From Shewanella saliphila (GTDB taxonomy: Bacteria; Pseudomonadota; Gammaproteobacteria; Enterobacterales; Shewanellaceae), in the NCBI RefSeq assembly GCF_014648295.1, contig NZ_BMQV01000042.1, positions 1-41,839 of the forward strand: 41,839 nucleotides of DNA. Reading direction: 5' to 3'. The position numbers and the translations under genes were made by a program. Of this stretch, positions 25,425 to 34,345 are shown piece by piece (positions within the stretch are counted from its first letter, which is position 1; the number at the start of each line of letters is the position of its first letter). The notes below the pieces were generated by a model. That model did not search any database. It was not told where the DNA came from and saw only the letters and a list, made by a program, of their open reading frames with translations.

Positions 25425-25946
25425 TTAAATTAACGGCACTTTATAAGGCATTGCGCCTAAATAGTCTTTTTTACCAACATCAACGCCATTATGACGCAAT
25501 ATTGCATAAGCCGTTGTGATGTGAAAATAGAGATTCGGGATCGCATGTTCGATGGCAAATTCATACCCAGTGAGGTACTTACTCCCCCAACGCGGTTGCG
25601 ACACGTGTACCTTTTCAGCATGGCCAAAGTCTGCCTCACTAAACCCTTCAAGATAGGTCAGCACAGATGTAATACGTTGGCGAAGTTCTTCTAGTGTGGT
25701 TTCACTATCATCATGCTTTGGCACTGAGTCCATGTGCCCAGTTAAACGCGCCACCCCGATTTTTGCCGTGTCACAAGCAATTTGAACCTGGCGAATAAGA
25801 TTAAATTGATCGGGTGCTAAGCGAGAGTTCAACAACACTGCCATATCCACTCTTTTAAGCGCGGCAAACGCTTCTGCTTTATCAAGGATATGGTTTAAAT
25901 TATTTAGCATCTTGCTGAATTGCACGACAGTCAGATCGTATAGCAT
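25425..25946 (-). CDS. DUF1993-family protein
   Basis: A 173-residue soluble protein of the DUF1993 family (LYDLTVVQFSKMLNNLNHIL at the start; later LAPDQFNLIRQVQIACDTAK, LTGYEFAIEHAIPNLYFHITTAYAILRHNGV). The helical bundle resembles DinB-like folds, with conserved His in the last helix. Function unknown. The ATG at 25946 has GGAGG 8 nt upstream and is preferred to an in-frame start five codons earlier. Confidence 0.85.
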   Translation of the reverse strand: MLYDLTVVQFSKMLNNLNHILDKAEAFAALKRVDMAVLLNSRLAPDQFNLIRQVQIACDTAKIGVARLTGHMDSVPKHDDSETTLEELRQRITSVLTYLEGFSEADFGHAEKVHVSQPRWGSKYLTGYEFAIEHAIPNLYFHITTAYAILRHNGVDVGKKDYLGAMPYKVPLI

Positions 25947-26144
25947 GACAAATCCCTCCATTGGAGTTGCAAGCTGTAACGCGTTAGCAATACCACATTA
26001 GGTTGCAACCAAATCAAATACATTTTTAGCCTGTATTAACCACAATAATCCCAGTCATCATCCAACACAATAACCGATTCAAATAACTCATCAATACAGT
26101 TATTATATTACTGATAGAACAACACAATTAGGAACGGTACCGCC

Positions 26145-26762
26145 ATGGAAAGAGGCACGTTAGTTCGTTGGAACGATGAAAAAGGCTTTGGGTTTATTAA
26201 ACCTGAAACGGGTAATAATCAAGATGTGTTTATTCATATCTCAGCGTTAAAGCACATGGCCAGAAAGCCCAAGGTTGGCGATGAGATTGTATTTCATCGT
26301 GAAAACCAACCCGATGGCAAAGTCAAAGCCATAAAAGCCAGTATTGAAGGCGTTGCCGTTATTGCTAACCGTCAACACTCATCAAACAATAACACCGCAC
26401 GAAACACACATAGACCCAGCGAAAGATATCATAATCATCGCACCAGCAGCCCAATACTCGGCCGTTTACTCATGTTGATAATTTTGCTTGGGGTTGGGAT
26501 TTTCGGCTATAAGCAATATGAGCAAATGACGGCTGTCCCGGTGTTGACCAATGCAGATATTGACCAAATGCAATGGCAATCTACAGCGCCAAATCCAAGC
26601 GCTAAAAACCTGCAACCACAGTTTAGATGTGAAACAGGCAAAACACATTGCAGCCAAATGCGCTCATGTGCCGAAGCGACGTTTTATATCAATAACTGCC
26701 CTGGCACAAAAATGGATGGTGATCACGATGGCGTGCCATGTGAAATGCAGTTCTGTAATTAG
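26145..26762 (+). CDS. Cold-shock domain - membrane span - excalibur fusion protein
   Basis: A 205-residue protein. Residues 1-68 are a cold-shock domain (GTLVRWNDEKGFGFIKPE, then DVFIHISAL, the RNP1 and RNP2 motifs). After a basic Asn/His-rich linker comes one membrane span (~104-122) and then an excalibur calcium-binding-like module (~165-205) with DGDHDGVPCE and six Cys. The order implies a cytoplasmic nucleic-acid-binding domain and a periplasmic Cys/Ca2+ module. Related proteins more often carry a DUF1294 membrane part. Its role is unknown. It is convergent with the AraC gene, only 3 bp from its end. Confidence 0.85.
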   Translation: MERGTLVRWNDEKGFGFIKPETGNNQDVFIHISALKHMARKPKVGDEIVFHRENQPDGKVKAIKASIEGVAVIANRQHSSNNNTARNTHRPSERYHNHRTSSPILGRLLMLIILLGVGIFGYKQYEQMTAVPVLTNADIDQMQWQSTAPNPSAKNLQPQFRCETGKTHCSQMRSCAEATFYINNCPGTKMDGDHDGVPCEMQFCN

Positions 26763-26765
26763 CGC

Positions 26766-27773
26766 TTAACCTAACTTCTTTGTTTGCTTACGATACTGGC
26801 TTGGGGTCATATTTTTACAGCGCTTAAAGCTGTGGCTAAAATTGGCCCCATTACTGTAACCAAGCCTTTCAGCGATTTCATCCAGGTGCATTGGCGTTAA
26901 GAGTAAAGCCTCAGCAATACCGACGCGCACATCGTCTCGCACCTGACGCCAACTGGTTTGTTCCTGCTTAAGTTGCCGATGTAAAGTGCGAGTAGTACGG
27001 GCTAAATGGGCGGCAATGTCTTCCATTGATGCCGTTAAACCTAAATGTACTAAGGTGTCTTTTACCAATTTGGCGACGGGTTTCCAGTTTTGTTTTTGCT
27101 GTAATAATTGGCTGCATTGCGCTTCGCACAGTCTGGCTGTGGCTTCATTGGCTTTGGTTAATGGTAAATCGAGCAGAGGCGCTAAATGAGCAAAGCCATT
27201 GTAATCAGCATTAAATCGAATATTAACCCCAAGCTTTTGTTCAATATCCGCTATTGATAAGTTCGCGGGCGGAGCGGAGGTAAACTGCATAGTAATGGGT
27301 AAATCGTTTTGTTCAAATACCTCGCGCTGGATCATCGCCGCGCCAACCATGTCTCTTACCAACACCAGTTCGCCCAACTCGCCCGGCACGTCACATAAAA
27401 ACGTCAGCGCAATATCATCATTAAGTTGGTTTAAGGTGATTTGCGAAAACACATAGGTTAAATCTAAATAGCGCAAACCCAGTTCAATCGCTTTTCTGGC
27501 AGTGCTGCTGGCTAAAAGAGCGTAACCCATGATGCCATAACTGGTTAAATGGTAACGACTGCCTAATGTCATCCCAACAGAAAAGGGAGAGGATGTGTGC
27601 TGTGCTAGGTTATTTAATATCTGTAATTCTTGTGTATCTTGAATCAGTTGTTCGTGATCGTTTAAGTGCGCCCCCGTAAGCCCAGAGCCCTCAAGTAACA
27701 GGCCCTCTTCAATTCCCTGCTCAATGCCGTAGGCCACAATAATTTGCACACTGGTAATGCTGCGAAATGTCAT
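26766..27773 (-). CDS. AraC-family regulator with Arabinose_bd-type sensor domain
   Basis: A 335-residue regulator. The N-terminal ~200 residues resemble the Arabinose_bd (PF12625) domain of OruR/ArgR-like regulators (SSPFSVGMTLGSRYHLTSYGIMGYALLAS). The C-terminal ~100 residues are the two-helix-turn-helix AraC module (MEDIAAHLARTTRTLHRQLK and LDEIAERLGYSNGANFSHSFKRC). It is divergent from the Baeyer-Villiger monooxygenase operon across 165 bp, the usual layout for a substrate-responsive activator of such catabolic operons. The inducer is unknown. Confidence 0.9.
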   Translation of the reverse strand: MTFRSITSVQIIVAYGIEQGIEEGLLLEGSGLTGAHLNDHEQLIQDTQELQILNNLAQHTSSPFSVGMTLGSRYHLTSYGIMGYALLASSTARKAIELGLRYLDLTYVFSQITLNQLNDDIALTFLCDVPGELGELVLVRDMVGAAMIQREVFEQNDLPITMQFTSAPPANLSIADIEQKLGVNIRFNADYNGFAHLAPLLDLPLTKANEATARLCEAQCSQLLQQKQNWKPVAKLVKDTLVHLGLTASMEDIAAHLARTTRTLHRQLKQEQTSWRQVRDDVRVGIAEALLLTPMHLDEIAERLGYSNGANFSHSFKRCKNMTPSQYRKQTKKLG

Positions 27774-27938
27774 TAGTTACGATCACGATGTCTTAAAATC
27801 ACAAATATACGTCCATTTTAAGCGTAGATCAATTAAGTGCAATTTCCTATGCTGAATCAGCAGAAACAATTTATTAACAATGTTTGCATGCTTATGCAGA
27901 ATAATAAGACTCACAATAATGATAATAATTGAGGCCCT

Positions 27939-29405
27939 ATGACTCAAACAAAACGCAACCCTTCAGTGGTGATTATTGGCGCTGGTATGACAGGCATCTT
28001 AATGACCATTAAACTGCGCCAGGCAGGTATTACGGATATTGTTGTCCTAGAGAAAAAAGAGTCTGTTGGCGGTACCTGGCGAGAAAATACCTACCCAGGC
28101 GCAGCCTGCGATGTACCCGCGCACATGTATACCTACTCGTTTGAACCTAACCCAAACTGGAGCCGTTTTTTTGCCCGCGGACCAGAGATAAAACAATACT
28201 TTGAGCACGTGGTCGATAAGTACGACGTCGCGCGTGACATACGCTTTAACGAAGCGGTAACCGATGCCCAATATACCGATGGGAAATGGACCATCAAAAC
28301 AAGCAAAGGGCAAACCTACATTGCCGATTTTATGGTGTGTGCCACTGGCATTTTACATCATCCTCAATTTCCCAATATTGCTGGGCTAGACGATTTTAAA
28401 GGCGCTAAGTTTCATACCGCACAATGGGATCATGGCGTCGAGATATCAGCCAATACACGTGTAGGAATAATCGGTACGGGCTCTACCGCGGCGCAAGCGA
28501 TACCTGAACTCATTAATACTGGCGCGACCGTGTCGGTATTTCAGCGGACGCCACAATGGTTAATGCATTTGCCTGATTTTACGTTTTCACACACCATGCG
28601 AAAACTCATGACCCGTTATCCCATTATCACCAAAATCCACCGCAATACCGGTAAATTCTTTTTAGAGCATTTTTTTACCAAAGCCGTAACCGGCCAGTTT
28701 ATCCAAAAGCATCTGTTGAGTTTTTTGTGTAAAGCAAACTTACGATTAAGTATTAAAGACAAAGTATTACGAGAAAAACTTCGGCCTAATTATCAAGTCG
28801 GCTGTAAGCGTGTCATTATCAACAGCACATTTTATAAAGGCATTCAAAAAACCAACGCACATCTGATCACCGAAGGCATTGAGCGCATTACCGAAACCGG
28901 CATTATCACCAAAGATGGCAAACACCACGAACTGGACGTGTTAGTGCTATCGACCGGATTTAATGCATTTAATTTTATGCGGCCAATGAATCTCATTGGC
29001 CGCAATAATGTACATATCGATAAAGCCTGGGCGCATAAAATCAAAGCCTACCGCTCAATGCTACTTAGCGACTATCCAAACTTCTTTTTAATGCTTGGCC
29101 CCAATACTCCCATTGGTAACTTTTCGGTTATCGCCATGAGCGAAGTGCAAACAGATTATGTGATCAAATTAATTGATAAATGGCGTGCGCGTGAATTTGA
29201 TGAGTTTGAAGCCAAACCACAAGCCATTGATGACTTTACGGCTTATGTCAAAGAGGGTTTAAAAGGCACCAGCTGGGTGGGTGGCTGCCAAAGTTGGTAT
29301 TTAGACGCCGATGGCGACCCTATTTTATGGCCATACACCTGGCAGCGGTGGGTTGATGAAATGAAAGAGCCGCAAATGGAACATATCAATACCATCACGT
29401 TTTAA
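27939..29405 (+). CDS. Flavin-containing Baeyer-Villiger-type monooxygenase
   Basis: A 488-residue flavoprotein. The N-terminal Rossmann motif VVIIGAGMTG (FAD) is at 10-19, the BVMO fingerprint FKGAKFHTAQWD at 153-164 matches FxGxxxHxxxW, and a second Rossmann motif GTGSTAAQ (NADPH) lies at 179-186. Such enzymes insert oxygen next to a carbonyl, turning ketones into esters or lactones with NADPH and O2. The start has GAGG 4 nt upstream. It heads an operon with an SDR (26 bp later) and a lipase-like hydrolase, which fits an alcohol to ketone to ester to acid route. Confidence 0.92.
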   Translation: MTQTKRNPSVVIIGAGMTGILMTIKLRQAGITDIVVLEKKESVGGTWRENTYPGAACDVPAHMYTYSFEPNPNWSRFFARGPEIKQYFEHVVDKYDVARDIRFNEAVTDAQYTDGKWTIKTSKGQTYIADFMVCATGILHHPQFPNIAGLDDFKGAKFHTAQWDHGVEISANTRVGIIGTGSTAAQAIPELINTGATVSVFQRTPQWLMHLPDFTFSHTMRKLMTRYPIITKIHRNTGKFFLEHFFTKAVTGQFIQKHLLSFLCKANLRLSIKDKVLREKLRPNYQVGCKRVIINSTFYKGIQKTNAHLITEGIERITETGIITKDGKHHELDVLVLSTGFNAFNFMRPMNLIGRNNVHIDKAWAHKIKAYRSMLLSDYPNFFLMLGPNTPIGNFSVIAMSEVQTDYVIKLIDKWRAREFDEFEAKPQAIDDFTAYVKEGLKGTSWVGGCQSWYLDADGDPILWPYTWQRWVDEMKEPQMEHINTITF

Positions 29406-29431
29406 TTAACTTGCGTAAGGCTAACGAGTGT

Positions 29432-30202
29432 ATGAATACAAATACAATATTGATTACCGGCGCAGCGTCTGGAATTGGCTTAGCCGCGGCTAAACACTTT
29501 CACTCTTTAGGTTATGTGGTTGGTATGGCTGACATTAATTTAGACTTATTAAGCCAGGTCACTCAACAATGGGATAACACTCGATTGAGGTTATTTCAAC
29601 TTGATGTCTGTGATGTAGCACAAGTACAACAGGTTGTGATGACATTTTGCGCTGAGCACAACAACAGCTTAACCGTACTACTCAATAACGCCGGCATCCT
29701 AGAGATTGGCCCGTTTGAAACCGTCTCGATTGAGCAACATCAACGCACCCTTAATATTAATGTTAACGGGGTGATGAACTTATGCCATGCGGCCTGGCCC
29801 TATTTAAAAAACCATGGCAACAGCACTGTGATTAATATGTCATCGGCCAGTAGTGATTACGGCGTACCAGAACTGGCAAGTTATTCCGCCAGTAAGTTTG
29901 CAGTAAAAGCCCTGACCGAAGCACTCGAACTGGAGTGGAACAAGTACGGTATTAGCGTATGCGACGTTATGCCGCCCTTTGTGGCAACTAATATGCTTAA
30001 ATCACAACAAAACAGCGCCAAAGTGTTGCATCGCCTTGGGGTGAATATCACCGCTCAAGATGTGGTCGCAGTTATCGACAAACAAGTTAGGCAACCCAAA
30101 ACTCACCGAACGGTAAGCCTGTTTTATGGGATATTACACAGATTAAGTAACGTATCACCGGCGTTTATTAATCGTTTAGTGATGAAATGGTTAAGCCGAT
30201 AA
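29432..30202 (+). CDS. Short-chain dehydrogenase/reductase
   Basis: A 256-residue SDR with the complete classical motif set: TGAASGIG (cofactor binding), Asp in the DINLDLL stretch (suggesting NAD(H) preference), LLNNAGI, the catalytic Ser in NMSSASSDYG and YSASK. The ATG at 29432 gives the normal SDR N-terminus. In this operon it may oxidise a secondary alcohol to the ketone used by the monooxygenase. Confidence 0.9.
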   Translation: MNTNTILITGAASGIGLAAAKHFHSLGYVVGMADINLDLLSQVTQQWDNTRLRLFQLDVCDVAQVQQVVMTFCAEHNNSLTVLLNNAGILEIGPFETVSIEQHQRTLNINVNGVMNLCHAAWPYLKNHGNSTVINMSSASSDYGVPELASYSASKFAVKALTEALELEWNKYGISVCDVMPPFVATNMLKSQQNSAKVLHRLGVNITAQDVVAVIDKQVRQPKTHRTVSLFYGILHRLSNVSPAFINRLVMKWLSR

Positions 30203-30245
30203 CCCCTGTTAAGCAGATACAATACACATTAAAAAGGCCATAAAA

Positions 30246-31250
30246 ATGGACAATAATAAGCCTCAACCGTCATCTGACAACACAATATTTCACACAGCTA
30301 AACTCGAATCGTCGCAGTTAAGCGCCGCTAAAATGTTGTCATTACTGCCTTTATATAAATTACCTGTTGCCTTGTTTAGGGTTATCTATGCCGCAATGGA
30401 TAAGCTGGTTGGGTTGAATAAAATTGCCATGGACAAGGTGACAGATTTAACGATTCCAATCAGCACAGATCGTGGCGCCACAAATACCATTAACCTGCGG
30501 ATCTACCACCCCAGCTGCAACATTCCTAAAAAGACTTTAGTGTATTTTCATGGTGGCGGTTGCGTGATTGGCAGTATTAACACTCATGACCGTTTTTGCC
30601 GCTTTTTGGCTAAGCACGGCAACATGAATATTATCTCCGTGGGGTACCGTTTAGCCCCTGAGCATAAATTCCCTAGTGCCATTTGTGATGCTATCGAAGC
30701 CTGGAACTACATTAACGACAACCATCAACAGCTTAATATCAATCCAGAGCATATCGGTGTTGGCGGCGACAGCGCTGGCGCCTATTTAGCCTGCATTATT
30801 GGCTTGCCGTCATTACACACAACGCTGCCAGTACAAGTCAAAGCAAAGCCTAACTTTCAGTTTTTAATTTACCCCATGGTCGATTTACAAGGGCTCAGCG
30901 AGTCTTACCGTTGCTTCAATAAGCAGTTATTGCTAACACGCGATTTAATGGATTTTTTTAGAGACCACTATGTCAATTCACTCGACGAAGTCACCCTGCC
31001 CTTAGTCAGCCCACTTCAGGCCGCCGATATAAGTCAATCGCCTAGCACTTACTTATTAACGCTTGGGTTTGATCCTTTAAGGGATGACGGTATTGCCTAT
31101 GCGAATCGATTAAAAGATGCCGGCGTTAACATCCACCACGAGCACTATGACGATTGCATGCACGGGTTTATCTCCATCACCACACTCAGCAAACGTGCCA
31201 AACAGGCTTGTCATGATATTGCTGCAGCATTGAAGCGCTTTAATGATTGA
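30246..31250 (+). CDS. HSL-family (HGGG) alpha/beta hydrolase
   Basis: A 334-residue esterase of the hormone-sensitive-lipase family. The oxyanion motif YFHGGGCVIGS lies near 99-109, the nucleophile motif GGDSAGAY near 174-181, an Asp in GFDPLRDDG near 277 and a His in DDCMHGF near 304. There is no signal peptide, so it should act in the cytoplasm. As the third gene of the operon it is well placed to hydrolyse the ester or lactone made by the monooxygenase. A 43-bp gap follows the SDR gene. Confidence 0.9.
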   Translation: MDNNKPQPSSDNTIFHTAKLESSQLSAAKMLSLLPLYKLPVALFRVIYAAMDKLVGLNKIAMDKVTDLTIPISTDRGATNTINLRIYHPSCNIPKKTLVYFHGGGCVIGSINTHDRFCRFLAKHGNMNIISVGYRLAPEHKFPSAICDAIEAWNYINDNHQQLNINPEHIGVGGDSAGAYLACIIGLPSLHTTLPVQVKAKPNFQFLIYPMVDLQGLSESYRCFNKQLLLTRDLMDFFRDHYVNSLDEVTLPLVSPLQAADISQSPSTYLLTLGFDPLRDDGIAYANRLKDAGVNIHHEHYDDCMHGFISITTLSKRAKQACHDIAAALKRFND

Positions 31251-31397
31251 AATTAAATAGTTTCAGCGCTTATCCCTGCATTCAGGTTAGCGAGTAAACC
31301 AACTTATGCTAAAATACGCGCTCAGCTTTATGAATGTGCAACTCATTTGTTTGACTGAACCAATACCCCAAACAGTCGTATCAAATGAGGAAACAAC

Positions 31398-31676
31398 ATG
31401 AGTAAGCTAAATGCCGAAGAACGCAAAGCGCGTGACAACCAACGTTTTTCACAACGTGTCGATGAACGCAGAGTAAAAGGCGAAGATGTGGTCGGCTATG
31501 CATTGGCCAACGAGAAAGCGTTTAAATTTTTGACCAAAACAGAAAAACACAGCTTTAAAGAACGACAAGCCACACTCGCAGAAGAAGCAAAATTAAAAAA
31601 GCAGCAACAATTTGAGCTTAAAACACAGCAAGAACTAGAAAAGGCTGAAGCCGAATTTACTGATACTGAGCAGTAA
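31398..31676 (+). CDS. Small charged coiled-coil-like protein, unknown function
   Basis: A 92-residue, highly charged protein, mostly helical, with a C-terminal Gln/Glu/Lys-rich coiled-coil-like stretch (residues ~55-92). GAGGAAACAAC before the ATG is a good ribosome-binding site, and a hairpin follows the stop. No family is recognised. Confidence 0.65.
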   Translation: MSKLNAEERKARDNQRFSQRVDERRVKGEDVVGYALANEKAFKFLTKTEKHSFKERQATLAEEAKLKKQQQFELKTQQELEKAEAEFTDTEQ

Positions 31677-31687
31677 ATAACGTGTTA

Positions 31688-31724
31688 ACACCAGCCATTA
31701 GTCACCATAATGGCTGGCTTAATT
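31688..31724 (+). terminator. Terminator of the small charged-protein gene
   Basis: The perfect 10-bp stem CCAGCCATTA/TAATGGCTGG (31691-31700 with 31708-31717) is followed by CTTAATTT. Confidence 0.65.
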
Positions 31725-31773
31725 TCACAATTGGTATCATTAATTCTGCCAAGATATAGACTATTGAACGGTA

Positions 31774-32742
31774 TTAAATATGATTTGGTGATAGATCAAT
31801 TTCGTCTAACACACTATTGACCAATAGCTTAAAAACACTAAATGCTTCATTCCATGATATCACTATATTTCCGTAAACCATCGGTGTGACATATTGATTA
31901 AAACGCTGTTCAAACTTTGGGTTGCTCTCTAATAATGTTAAACCGTATTGCAATTCAGCAATTGGATTCACCACGAACTGAGGATGCTGAGCACCAAAAC
32001 GATTAATATCCTGCCTTATGATGTGCCCAACAAGATTGATGACATCTTTCAGATTTACATGGTCTGCACTTTGAATATAAAAAGTGTCATAGATATGTCT
32101 GATCAAAGCCGGATCTTCAGTTCTACTAGGATCTCTTTCAAAACTTGCTGTACGTCTAAGCATCGAAATAATTTTTTCTGACTGGGTGCTTAATATGCTG
32201 GCAAAAGCCATTGAATCCACTTCAGGCCTTTCCTTATATGCTTCAGCCGTTAGAGAAGTTATTGCACGCGTGTCCGTAGTATCGTAAAGCTCCGTTTCAA
32301 TAAGCTCTAATCTAATAAAAGGTCTCAAACATGGAGATATTGCGTGAGCTTGAGGATAGCGCAGGTTAATCTCTTGATATCGGTATTCATCAAGTCGAAT
32401 GGTATCGCCTTCTACAGAGAAAATATGATTATCTTTTATCGCATCAAGTATTGATAAGTAAATTGCTTTTCTTGCTTTTTGCCGAGCGGCTCTTGAACTT
32501 AACATTTGAAATGTATCGAGTGGAATCAGTTTAATATCAACATCTTCAGACATTCTGTGTGTTTTGATACCAGATTTGGCTAAAGCCGTTCCCCCTGAAA
32601 AAACCATTGCATGTGTATCAAATGAAAGTCCACTGAGTAACTTTAACAATGCAACGACATAGTAATCCTTCTCAACAATCGCAGGATTACCCATCTCTAA
32701 GGCATCAGAAACCTCAATAAAAGTATTCTGATTAATCTGCAT
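31774..32742 (-). CDS. AbiEii-type nucleotidyltransferase toxin
   Basis: A 322-residue protein of the AbiEii/AbiGii toxin family (PF08843). The nucleotidyltransferase signature is clear: VFSGGTALAKSGI (GG at 50-51) and MSEDVDIKL (Glu66, Asp67, Asp69 metal ligands), followed by a helical C-terminal part. AbiE systems are type IV toxin-antitoxin pairs linked to abortive phage infection. The toxin uses nucleotides to modify RNA and the antitoxin represses the operon. The start overlaps the antitoxin gene by 11 bp, implying coupled translation. Confidence 0.9.
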   Translation of the reverse strand: MQINQNTFIEVSDALEMGNPAIVEKDYYVVALLKLLSGLSFDTHAMVFSGGTALAKSGIKTHRMSEDVDIKLIPLDTFQMLSSRAARQKARKAIYLSILDAIKDNHIFSVEGDTIRLDEYRYQEINLRYPQAHAISPCLRPFIRLELIETELYDTTDTRAITSLTAEAYKERPEVDSMAFASILSTQSEKIISMLRRTASFERDPSRTEDPALIRHIYDTFYIQSADHVNLKDVINLVGHIIRQDINRFGAQHPQFVVNPIAELQYGLTLLESNPKFEQRFNQYVTPMVYGNIVISWNEAFSVFKLLVNSVLDEIDLSPNHI

Positions 32743-33130
32743 TCAAAACTCGATTACTAACAACAATCTTACGCTTAAACCGGTTGCTAGTAATTATTTG
32801 AAATGATGCAGGAACTTGTAAACTCTCGCCATCAATACTTCGTTGAGAGAATTCATCAAATTTATAATCAATACCTAATTTCTTAACGGCCTCTAAAATC
32901 ACACCATCAGCGCCACCAGGTGATGCAGGCATAATTTTTCCAGTGATACTATTCATTCGGGCTTTAGTGTAAAGCCCATAGCCGATACGCAGTAACGAAC
33001 CACTTTTAACTAGTTTTCTTAACTCACGGCCAACCTGATCATACCCGGCGATATCGGTAAAGTCAGAGCGATCAAAAACATATTTTTTTGAACGGTTAAC
33101 TCTTGTTTTTACTTTAGTTGCAATAGTCAT
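32732..33130 (-). CDS. AbiEi-like antitoxin/regulator (DUF6088-type)
   Basis: A 132-residue protein with an N-terminal winged-helix-like part (FDRSDFTDIAGYDQVGRELRKLVKSGSLLRIGYGLYTKA) of the AbiEi antitoxin/DUF6088 type and a C-terminal basic stretch (RFKRKIVVSN). It precedes and overlaps the toxin gene. The ATG at 33130 lies 5 nt after AGGAG and is preferred to the GTG at 33136. AbiEi proteins bind repeats in their own promoter, and three such repeats are seen at 33163-33223. Confidence 0.85.
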   Translation of the reverse strand: MTIATKVKTRVNRSKKYVFDRSDFTDIAGYDQVGRELRKLVKSGSLLRIGYGLYTKARMNSITGKIMPASPGGADGVILEAVKKLGIDYKFDEFSQRSIDGESLQVPASFQIITSNRFKRKIVVSNRVLNAD

Positions 33131-33156
33131 AGTCACTCCTCCTCAGCTTGCTTTTT

Positions 33157-33185
33157 AATATAGCAAACATACGACATTACAACAA
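33157..33185 (-). promoter_or_regulatory. Predicted promoter of the AbiE operon
   Basis: On the minus strand -35 TTGTTG (33185-33180) and -10 TATATT (33162-33157) are separated by 17 bp. Operator repeat 1 fills the spacer, so a bound antitoxin would block RNA polymerase. Confidence 0.5.
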
Positions 33186-33223
33186 TGCAAACATACGACA
33201 CATAAGTATGCAAAAACACGACA
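33163..33223. repeat. Three iteron-like operator repeats upstream of AbiE genes
   Basis: GCAAACATACGACA occurs exactly at 33163-33176 and 33187-33200 and as GCAAAAACACGACA at 33210-33223. Start-to-start distances are 24 and 23 bp, a little over two helical turns. They are probably the antitoxin binding sites. Confidence 0.75.
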
Positions 33224-33287
33224 AACTTCTGTGGTTAACCAGGTTAATAATTAAGGAAGCCTCGTTTTATCTACAGCAAAATAAGAG

Positions 33288-34037
33288 TTAAATATCCCTT
33301 TTTGTACACACAAACAAGGCATTACCTGAGGCTGAATCCCACGGGATGATCCTGTCGTAATCGTGTTCAAATATTTGCACGTCAAAATATGGGCTTAACA
33401 ATACTTGCAGCTCAGTAAAGCTTGTGGCGACCATGGCATGAGAGTCTTGCCACAGTTGTGTGGCGTCAAACTGGGTTTTGGCAATGCTCAAATTAAGTGT
33501 CTGCATCTCACCTGCACCGCTGTAATGCCAACCCGACTCAAAAGTAAATCGGCTGTCTTCAAAATCGGCATTGTGGCGCACTAAGGCATTATTATTAATC
33601 TTGTGCTTATCGACAGAATTAAAACAAAATAAACCGCCAGAATTTAACGCCTTATGCACACTGGCAATACAGGCTTTAAGCGCCTCGGTACCTTGTGAAT
33701 AATGGATGGAATACAAAAAGCAGGTAATTAAATCCAGCTTCTCTTCAACATAAAACTCAGTCATGTTTTGCAAACTAAACTGGGCTTCAGGGCAACGACG
33801 CATAGCAATGTCGAGCATAGGCTGATTAATATCAAGCCCGCTGCTTTGAAAGCCTAAGTCGATAAAATGCCTAACATGCGGCCCAGTGCCACAAGCCAAA
33901 TCTAAATGTTGCTTACCCTGATTGCCCAAAATCTGATGCAAACGAGCCACGCTATTGCTTTGCTGTTGGTAGTTAATATCACAGCACATTAAATCGTAAT
34001 AACCGGACAAGTCGGTATAAAGGGCATTGGTAGACAT
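33288..34037 (-). CDS. Class I SAM-dependent methyltransferase
   Basis: A 249-residue methyltransferase. Motif I HLDLACGTGPHVRHF near residues 58-72 binds S-adenosylmethionine, and an acidic residue in SSGLDINQPML and a motif FSLQNMTEF follow in order. Its overall form resembles small-molecule methyltransferases. The ATG at 34037 gives the usual N-terminus (LYTDLSGYYDLMCCDINY); in-frame codons reach further upstream but look non-coding. Substrate unknown. It is separate from the AbiE genes. Confidence 0.85.
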   Translation of the reverse strand: MSTNALYTDLSGYYDLMCCDINYQQQSNSVARLHQILGNQGKQHLDLACGTGPHVRHFIDLGFQSSGLDINQPMLDIAMRRCPEAQFSLQNMTEFYVEEKLDLITCFLYSIHYSQGTEALKACIASVHKALNSGGLFCFNSVDKHKINNNALVRHNADFEDSRFTFESGWHYSGAGEMQTLNLSIAKTQFDATQLWQDSHAMVATSFTELQVLLSPYFDVQIFEHDYDRIIPWDSASGNALFVCTKRDI

Positions 34038-34286
34038 AAAATGAAATTGAAGACAGACTGAATTTAGGGTGGCGCATGATATATCAATTAGCCTGATTGA
34101 GAAATCATTAATATCAGCCAAAGCATCAACAATATTTACCCGACAAAAAAGGCTTAACAATGCTTTGATATCAAATTGAATGGTGCAGATCGCAAGCCCT
34201 TAATTATACGCAAATAGCGACACTCACCCTCAGCTTAGCAATGCACTCACGCCCAGAGAGTGCTACCCACCCCAAATCATATTTGT

Positions 34287-34308
34287 AATACAATAACACT
34301 GTAGTATT
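34287..34308. promoter_or_regulatory. Inverted repeat upstream of the alginate lyase gene
   Basis: AATAC-N12-GTATT lies 38 bp before the lyase start codon and could be an operator. No matching second copy was noticed. Confidence 0.25.
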
Positions 34309-34345
34309 CTAGGTAGTCATTCATCTTGTTTTTAGGGGCCATTCA

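Noticed and set aside
33288..34160. Methyltransferase start at 34160
   Set aside because: The extra 41 residues do not look like a family N-terminus; the ATG at 34037 gives a normal one.
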